From contig CAYNRE010000009.1 of NCBI GenBank assembly GCA_964399535.1, positions 620,001-684,000 of the forward strand: 64,000 nucleotides of DNA, given 5' to 3'. Both the position numbers and the translations under genes were made by a program. The first letter of the stretch is position 1. Every line of letters begins with the position of its first letter. This document shows positions 58,967 to 64,000 of the stretch, piece by piece. Source of the stretch: CAYNRE01 sp964399535 (GTDB lineage Bacteria; Planctomycetota; Planctomycetia; Pirellulales; CAYNRE01). The notes under the pieces are model-generated. The model was given only the letters and a program-made list of their open reading frames with translations. It was not told the origin of the DNA and searched no databases.

Positions 58967-60916
58967 ATGAACGTCATGTCGACCACGACCCCCAACTTCA
59001 ACAATCTGCGCGTGGCCGCGTTCGAGAGCCGGCGGGCCGAGGAAATGGCTCGGCTGATCGAGCGGCTCGGAGGGCGCCCCTCGGTGAGCCCCTCGATGCG
59101 CGAGGTATCGCTCGACCAGCAGCGCGAAGCGGTGGACCTGGCCTACCGCGTGATCAGCGGCCAGGTCGACGTGGTGATTTTCCTGACCGGGGTGGGGATT
59201 CGCCATCTGCTCGAGGCGATCGAGCGCCAGGTCGATCGGCAGCGCTTTCTGGCCGCTCTCAGCGACACTATCACCGTGGCCCGGGGCCCCAAACCGGTCG
59301 CGGTGCTCAAGGAACTGGGAATCGAACCTTCGTTTCGCGTGCCTGAACCCAACACCTGGCGCGAACTGTTGAGCACGCTCGATCGCCAGGTGCCCGTGGC
59401 CAACCAGGTGGTGGCGCTGCAGGAATACGGTCTCTCGAATCCGAGCCTGATCGCCGGGCTTGAAGCCCGGGGAGCCGAGGTGCTTCGGGTGCGGGTCTAC
59501 GATTGGGATTTACCGGTCGACTGTGGTCCGCTGGAGGAAAACGCCAAGGCCCTGGCCCAGTCGCGGCTCGACGTGGCGCTGTTCACCTCGAGCCAGCAGG
59601 TGCTGCACCTTTTGCAAGTGGCCGAACGTCTGGGAATTGGCGCGGCGGTCCGAGGGGCGCTTCGCCAGGTTGTGGTCGGGTCGATTGGCCCGACCACCAG
59701 CGAGACCTTGCGCGAGCAGGGCATCTCCGTCGATTTCGAGCCTTCGCACCCCAAGATGGGCCATCTGGTAAGCCGAGCGGCGGAACAAGCGGCCGAGCTC
59801 TTGGCCCGTAAACAGCGCTGGGTCGAGGTCGTCGAGCGGACCGCCACCCCCGTCCAGGCTCCCCTGGCCCGGCAGCCCTGGGACGAGGGACCGTTTCTGA
59901 AAGCCTGCCGCCGCGAACCGTGCGACCGGGTACCCATTTGGCTGATGCGACAAGCCGGGCGATATTTGCCCGAGTACCGCCGAATTCGCGAGCAGTCCAC
60001 TTTTCTCGAGTTGTGCAAGAATCCCGAGCGCTCAGCCGAGGTGATGATTACCGCCGTCGAGCGGCTCGATGTCGACGCCGCGATCATTTTCAGCGACCTG
60101 CTACCCATTCTGGAGCCGCTGGGGTTCGACCTGGAGTTCGCCCTCGGTGAGGGACCGGTCATCCACAACCCAGTGCGCGAGGCCACCGACCTGGCTCGGG
60201 TTCACGAACTCGAAGACCTGGAATCGCTGGCCTTCGTGATGGAAACGGTGCGCTTGACGCGGGCCGGGCTCTCGCCGCGGCTGCCCGTGATCGGCTTTGC
60301 GGGGGCCCCCTTCACGCTGGCCAGCTATGCGATCGAAGGGGGAGGCAGCCGGCACTATCTGCACACCAAGACGCTGATGTATCGCGACCCCGCCGCCTGG
60401 CATGAGCTGATGGGCCGGCTGAGCCGGGCCACCGCGCGGTACCTGGCCGCCCAAATCGCGGCAGGCGCCCAGGCCGTGCAGATCTTCGATAGCTGGGTTG
60501 GCTGCCTCGGGCCCGACGACTACGAAAACTTCGTGCTGCCCCATAGTCGTGCTGTGATCGAGTCGCTGCCGGCCGAGGTGCCGGTCATCCATTTCGCCAC
60601 GGGCAACTCGGCCCTGCTGCCGCTGCTGGCCCGCGCCGGCGGCTCGGTGATCGGACTGGATTGGCGAATTCCGCTCGACCAGGGGTGGCGGGCCGTGGGA
60701 TACGACCGGGCCGTGCAGGGCAATTTGGATCCTGCGGTGCTTCTGGCTCCGCTCGACGAAATCCGCCGCCGGGCCAGCGAAATCTTGCGGCAAGCAGCCG
60801 GCCGACCGGGCCACATCTTCAACCTGGGGCACGGTGTACTGCCCCAAACCCCGCCCGATCACGCCCGGGCGCTGGTCGATATCGTTCACGAATTGGGATC
60901 CGCGCGGGACTTGTAG
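58967..60916 (+). CDS. hemE: Uroporphyrinogen-III synthase / decarboxylase fusion (HemD-HemE)
   Basis: One 649-residue protein carries two consecutive heme-pathway enzymes. Residues 1-300 are HemD-like (NLRVAAFESRRAEEMARLIE, IFLTGVGIRHLLEAIE, GPKPVAVLKELGI, VALFTSSQQVLHLLQ), which closes hydroxymethylbilane to uroporphyrinogen III. Residues about 305-649 are HemE with R328 in IWLMRQAGRYLPEYR, GFAGAPFTLASYAIEGG, IFDSWVGCL and FNLGHGVLPQTPPDHARALV, which removes four acetate carboxyls. I chose the ATG at 58967; MNVMSTT also has a second ATG at residue 4. The next gene is protoporphyrinogen oxidase, so a heme operon is present. Channelling is a possibility, not shown. Confidence 0.93.
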   Translation: MNVMSTTTPNFNNLRVAAFESRRAEEMARLIERLGGRPSVSPSMREVSLDQQREAVDLAYRVISGQVDVVIFLTGVGIRHLLEAIERQVDRQRFLAALSDTITVARGPKPVAVLKELGIEPSFRVPEPNTWRELLSTLDRQVPVANQVVALQEYGLSNPSLIAGLEARGAEVLRVRVYDWDLPVDCGPLEENAKALAQSRLDVALFTSSQQVLHLLQVAERLGIGAAVRGALRQVVVGSIGPTTSETLREQGISVDFEPSHPKMGHLVSRAAEQAAELLARKQRWVEVVERTATPVQAPLARQPWDEGPFLKACRREPCDRVPIWLMRQAGRYLPEYRRIREQSTFLELCKNPERSAEVMITAVERLDVDAAIIFSDLLPILEPLGFDLEFALGEGPVIHNPVREATDLARVHELEDLESLAFVMETVRLTRAGLSPRLPVIGFAGAPFTLASYAIEGGGSRHYLHTKTLMYRDPAAWHELMGRLSRATARYLAAQIAAGAQAVQIFDSWVGCLGPDDYENFVLPHSRAVIESLPAEVPVIHFATGNSALLPLLARAGGSVIGLDWRIPLDQGWRAVGYDRAVQGNLDPAVLLAPLDEIRRRASEILRQAAGRPGHIFNLGHGVLPQTPPDHARALVDIVHELGSARDL

Positions 60917-60978
60917 CCAACGAGCCTGTCGCCGGCCCGAGTTGCCGAGGGCTGGCGGCTCGATTCCAGAGCCTGCCC

Positions 60979-62466
60979 ATGACGATCGACCCGGCTGCCC
61001 ACCACGGCTTGCGATCTGGCGCGCCGAGCGTGGCGATTATCGGCGGGGGAATCTCGGGGCTTGCCGCGGCTCACCGGCTGCGAGAGCTGGCCCCGGAGTT
61101 GAGCATCTGCCTGCTGGAGCAAGGGCCGCGGCTGGGAGGAGTGCTCCAGACGGAGCGCGACGGCGGCTACCTGCTCGAGCAAAGCGCCGACAATTTCATC
61201 ACCAATCTGCCCTGGGGGCTGGAGCTGTGCCGACGGCTGGGCCTGGCCGACGAGCTGCTCCCCACGAATCCGGCCGGACGCCGGGCCTTGGTCGTACACC
61301 GTGGCCGGCTGGTCGAAATACCGCCGGGTTTTACCCTGATGACGACCCGGCAGTGGGGGCCGATCGTTCGGACCCCCCTGCTGAGCCTGGCGGGCAAGCT
61401 GCGGCTGGCCGCCGAAGTAGGAATTCCCCGTCGCCGCGAGACTTCGGACGAAAGCTTCGGCCAATTCGCTCGCCGCCGGTTGGGGCGCGAGGCTTTCGAG
61501 CGGCTCGTGCAGCCGCTGGTCTCGGGCATCTATACGGCCGATCCCGAAAAGTTGAGCATGCAGGCGGCGCTGCCAAGATTCGTCGAGCTCGAACGCCAGT
61601 ACGGCAGCCTGGCTCGCGGCATGGTCGCCCAGGCCCGACAGGAGGGATCTGCCGCGAGCGACAGTGGCGCCCGCTACAGTTTGTTCGTTGCGCCGCGCGG
61701 GGGCATGGCCTCGCTCGTCGACGCGCTGACATCGCGCCTGCCGGCCGGCTGCGTTGCTTACCGGTCTCGAGTGGAATCCGTGCGACCTGGCCCGGTCGGT
61801 CTCTGGCGGGTCGATTGGCGCGGCGCCGAGGGCGCCGCCGCCTCGGCCGAGTTCCAGGCGGTGATCGTGGCCGCCCCCGCCCCGGCGGCGGCCCGGATTA
61901 TCCAGCCCTGCGATGCATCGCTCGCCGGCGAACTGGAGGGCATCGCCTACGCTCCCTGCTCCATCGTGCTGGCCGCGTATCGGCGCGACCAATTGCCCGG
62001 CCTGCCGCGGGGTTTCGGCTTCGTCGTACCCGAAATCGAGAGGCGGCGAATCCTATCCTGCAGCTTTGCCAGCGAAAAGTTTCCCGGCCGGGCACCCACG
62101 GACGAGGTGCTGCTAAGAGTTTTCGTGGGCGGCGCTTGCCACGCGGACCTGGGCCGGCTGCCCGACGACGAATTGCGCAAATTGGTGCGCGCGGAGCTGG
62201 CCGAGCTGTTGGGGGCCATGGGCGAACCCCGCCTGTGGCGCGTGCGCCGCTGGGAGGGGGCGATGCCGCAGTACCACCTGGGGCATACCGAACGTGTGCG
62301 GCGAATTCGCCAGGCGCTGGCGCGCTGGCCCGGGCTTTTCCTGGCGGGCAACGCGTACGAAGGAGTCGGTGTGCCGCAGTGCATTCACAGCGGAGAGCAG
62401 GCCGCCGAGGCCGTGGTGACGGCGCTGGCAGCCGGCGGCCCAGGCTCGCCGAGCCCCCGCCCGTAG
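60979..62466 (+). CDS. hemG: Protoporphyrinogen oxidase (HemG/HemY-type, FAD)
   Basis: The 495-residue FAD protein starts AIIGGGISGLAAAHRLREL after 17 residues, the dinucleotide-binding motif. Family stretches are EQGPRLGGVLQTERDGGYLL, QSADNFITNLPWGLELCRRL, LVQPLVSGIYTADPEKLSM and the ending LFLAGNAYEGVGVPQCIHSG. It makes protoporphyrin IX (or, in some bacteria, coproporphyrin III) from the reduced porphyrinogen. I use the name hemG as in Bacillus; hemY is the older name for this type. It follows HemD-HemE by 62 bases. Confidence 0.92.
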   Translation: MTIDPAAHHGLRSGAPSVAIIGGGISGLAAAHRLRELAPELSICLLEQGPRLGGVLQTERDGGYLLEQSADNFITNLPWGLELCRRLGLADELLPTNPAGRRALVVHRGRLVEIPPGFTLMTTRQWGPIVRTPLLSLAGKLRLAAEVGIPRRRETSDESFGQFARRRLGREAFERLVQPLVSGIYTADPEKLSMQAALPRFVELERQYGSLARGMVAQARQEGSAASDSGARYSLFVAPRGGMASLVDALTSRLPAGCVAYRSRVESVRPGPVGLWRVDWRGAEGAAASAEFQAVIVAAPAPAAARIIQPCDASLAGELEGIAYAPCSIVLAAYRRDQLPGLPRGFGFVVPEIERRRILSCSFASEKFPGRAPTDEVLLRVFVGGACHADLGRLPDDELRKLVRAELAELLGAMGEPRLWRVRRWEGAMPQYHLGHTERVRRIRQALARWPGLFLAGNAYEGVGVPQCIHSGEQAAEAVVTALAAGGPGSPSPRP

Positions 62467-62487
62467 CCGGTCGCGGTCGCTCGCCGG

Positions 62488-63585
62488 TTACCCGCCGCTC
62501 GAACTTGTCGCACCCCGCAGCGGGTCGGGAGCACCGGTCAGCGGGTGGCCGCAGTTGAGCCAGTCGATGAGCAACCGCAACCGCCCCAGGCTGCGGCGGT
62601 TGAAGCGAAACACCAACCGGGGCAACTCCGCCAGGTCGGGCTCGTCGCGCTCTTCGGGCAGGGCCCGGCTGACTTCAAAGGTGCCCTCTTGCACGATGTC
62701 GGTGAACTGGGCCCGAATGCTTTCGAGCAGTTCGCCACTGGGGGCCGCGAGCAGCCTGAGCACCAGCCGGTTGCGCACGTAGCGCATGCTGTGGTACACG
62801 CGGTAGAACCGCAGGATTTCGTCGACGGCCACGTCGACGCGATCGGTGAGTTTGTACAGATACAAATCCTCGGGCGAGATCATTTTCTGATCCAGCAAGT
62901 GCTCGAGCACATACTGGTGAAAGGCTCGCCAGAAGCTTCCACCGGGGGCGTCGAGGAACACCACCGGCACCAGATCGCGCTTGCCGGTTTGCAAGAGGGT
63001 GAGCACCTCGAGCCCCTCGTCGAGCGTGCCGAATCCGCCGGGCAGGCAGCACACCGCCTGACATTCCTTGACGAACATCAGCTTGCGGGTGAAGAAGTAT
63101 TTCATGTGCACCAGCTTGGGGTCGCCGGCGATAATGGGGTTGGCCTCTTGCTCGAAGGGCAAGAGGATGTTGAGCCCCATCGAGTTCTCGCGCCCGGCTC
63201 CGCGGTGCCCGGCCTCCATGATGCCGCTGGCCGCGCCAGTGACGACCAGCCAGTTTTGGGCCGCCATGGCCCGGCCGAACTCGACCGCCTGCTGATAGGC
63301 GGGCTGGTCGGGCCGGGTGCGCGCCGAGCCGAACACCGTTACCTTGGGCCGGCTGCGGTAGGGGGCAAAGACCTTAAAGGCGTAGCGCAGCTCGCGCAGC
63401 GCCCGGCTCAGAATTTTCAGATCGCCCCGCCGCGGCTGGTCGCGTTCCAGCTTGGCCGCCGAATCCTTAATCATGTCGATCAAGTCTGAAATGCGGCTCC
63501 GCGCGGCCGGGCTGGCCGAAACCGCGGGCTGGGTGGAATCGCTTTCCGGAGTGGAATCCGGGGCGGACGGCGGCACTTGGCTCAT
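62488..63585 (-). CDS. LOG-family Rossmann-fold protein
   Basis: The 365-residue protein (ATG at 63585) has a 75-residue N-terminal extension, then the LOG-type fold: KVTVFGSARTRPDQPAYQQA, VVTGAASGIMEAGHRGAG and the signature PGGFGTLDEGLEVLTLLQTG. LOG proteins include cytokinin-activating phosphoribohydrolases and AMP hydrolases; the long-form bacterial members have unknown roles. A C-terminal 100-residue part (SMRYVRNRLVLRLLAAPSGE) is typical of longer members. The upstream region holds the 21-bp triple repeat. It converges with the heme operon. Confidence 0.88.
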   Translation of the reverse strand: MSQVPPSAPDSTPESDSTQPAVSASPAARSRISDLIDMIKDSAAKLERDQPRRGDLKILSRALRELRYAFKVFAPYRSRPKVTVFGSARTRPDQPAYQQAVEFGRAMAAQNWLVVTGAASGIMEAGHRGAGRENSMGLNILLPFEQEANPIIAGDPKLVHMKYFFTRKLMFVKECQAVCCLPGGFGTLDEGLEVLTLLQTGKRDLVPVVFLDAPGGSFWRAFHQYVLEHLLDQKMISPEDLYLYKLTDRVDVAVDEILRFYRVYHSMRYVRNRLVLRLLAAPSGELLESIRAQFTDIVQEGTFEVSRALPEERDEPDLAELPRLVFRFNRRSLGRLRLLIDWLNCGHPLTGAPDPLRGATSSSGG

Positions 63586-63657
63586 GGCAAATGGTTCCCC
63601 AGGGCCATTTTCCCTCGACCGGCCGCGGGGCCGGGGGCATCGGCCCGCCGCGTGACG

Positions 63658-63720
63658 ATGGCGGGGCACAATGGCCCGGTGGCGCCGCACAATGGCCCGG
63701 TGACGGGGCACAATGGCCCG
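63658..63720. repeat. Three 21-bp tandem repeats upstream of the LOG gene
   Basis: Three units of 21 bp (63658-63678, 63679-63699, 63700-63720) share gcacaatggcccg exactly, with gtgacgg/gtggcgc/atggcgg variation in front. They lie 70-135 bases upstream of the LOG start. Such short iterated sites can be protein-binding sites or slipped-strand repeats. No CRISPR pattern. Confidence 0.7.
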
Positions 63721-63965
63721 GGAATTATACGTTGGAGACCGATGCCACGGACAGTTCGGTGAGCGCACCTGGACGGGTTGTATCGACCCGTGGCACGAGG
63801 TGCCCTCGGGGCCTGGGGCGAAGGATCGGGCGTGCGGCCCCCCCCTCTTTCGCCGCGCTCGGCCACGGGTTACGCTCGTGGAAGTCGCCGGTCCGCCGCC
63901 GAGTTTTCGGCCGCCACGCGGATCCCGAATTTCTCACTCGCCCGCGCCCGATCGCTGGAAGCTAC

Positions 63966-64000
63966 CATGACCGAAGTGATCGCGACCCCCGTGGCGACGA
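63966..64000 (+). CDS. Start of an unknown gene, cut by the window edge
   Basis: An ATG at 63966 with GGAAG about 6 nt upstream opens an in-frame stretch of 11 codons (MTEVIATPVAT) to the edge. No call is possible. Confidence 0.35.

Overview
This 64 kb GC-rich window is from a member of the Planctomycetota, probably of the Pirellula/Gemmata type. The lineage markers are a paired DUF1549 and DUF1501 secreted protein operon, a very large PVC-type dehydrogenase/HEAT/cytochrome c protein, secreted PQQ-like beta-propellers, a 25% cysteine secreted protein with a typical planctomycete leader, an ammonium-transporter histidine kinase, and several small membrane-anchored proteins without known domains. 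No rRNA, tRNA, CRISPR array or transposase was recognised.

Region 1 (1-9225) looks like the replication-origin neighbourhood: partial ScpB, a membrane-anchored protein, a cysteine desulfurase, a divergent DnaA lacking the helicase-loading N-terminal domain, DnaN, a DUF721/DciA-like protein and GyrB. A small antisense reading frame lies over the 3' end of dnaA. No convincing DnaA-box cluster was seen.

Region 2 (9222-11138, minus strand) is the most unusual part. It holds three tightly packed genes laid out like the tail-assembly chaperone block of a siphophage. A 142-residue gpG-like frame ends in a GGGAAAC slippery heptamer in the correct phase directly before its stop, with a GC hairpin 7 nt downstream. 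The overlapping -1 frame continues for 99 residues, and a third gene sits in the tape-measure position. No other phage gene is present.

Region 3 (11556-16551) is a signalling pair: an Amt ammonium channel fused to PAS, histidine kinase, two receivers and HPt, followed 4 nt later by an HD-GYP response regulator. It suggests ammonium control of cyclic-di-GMP hydrolysis. A GGDEF-PilZ protein at 25953-27317 adds a second cyclic-di-GMP enzyme.

Region 4 (16747-40033) has the DUF1549/DUF1501/EF-hand operon, a universal stress protein, LysA, a large secreted protein of unknown function, an M50 protease with CBS domains, the PVC-type heme protein, a coiled-coil protein, a 2-hydroxyacid dehydrogenase, an M29 aminopeptidase, a threonine synthase-like enzyme and a SulP transporter fused to beta-carbonic anhydrase.

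Region 5 (40537-64000) has an adenylate-forming ligase, an acyl-CoA dehydrogenase, an MlrC-type protein, a DUF6807 protein, a secreted EEP nuclease/phosphatase, a polysaccharide-deacetylase-like membrane protein, a pseudo-receiver behind two PQQ-like beta-propeller proteins, a cupin, the cysteine-rich protein, a heme operon (HemD-HemE fusion plus protoporphyrinogen oxidase) and a LOG-family protein with a 21-bp triple repeat upstream.
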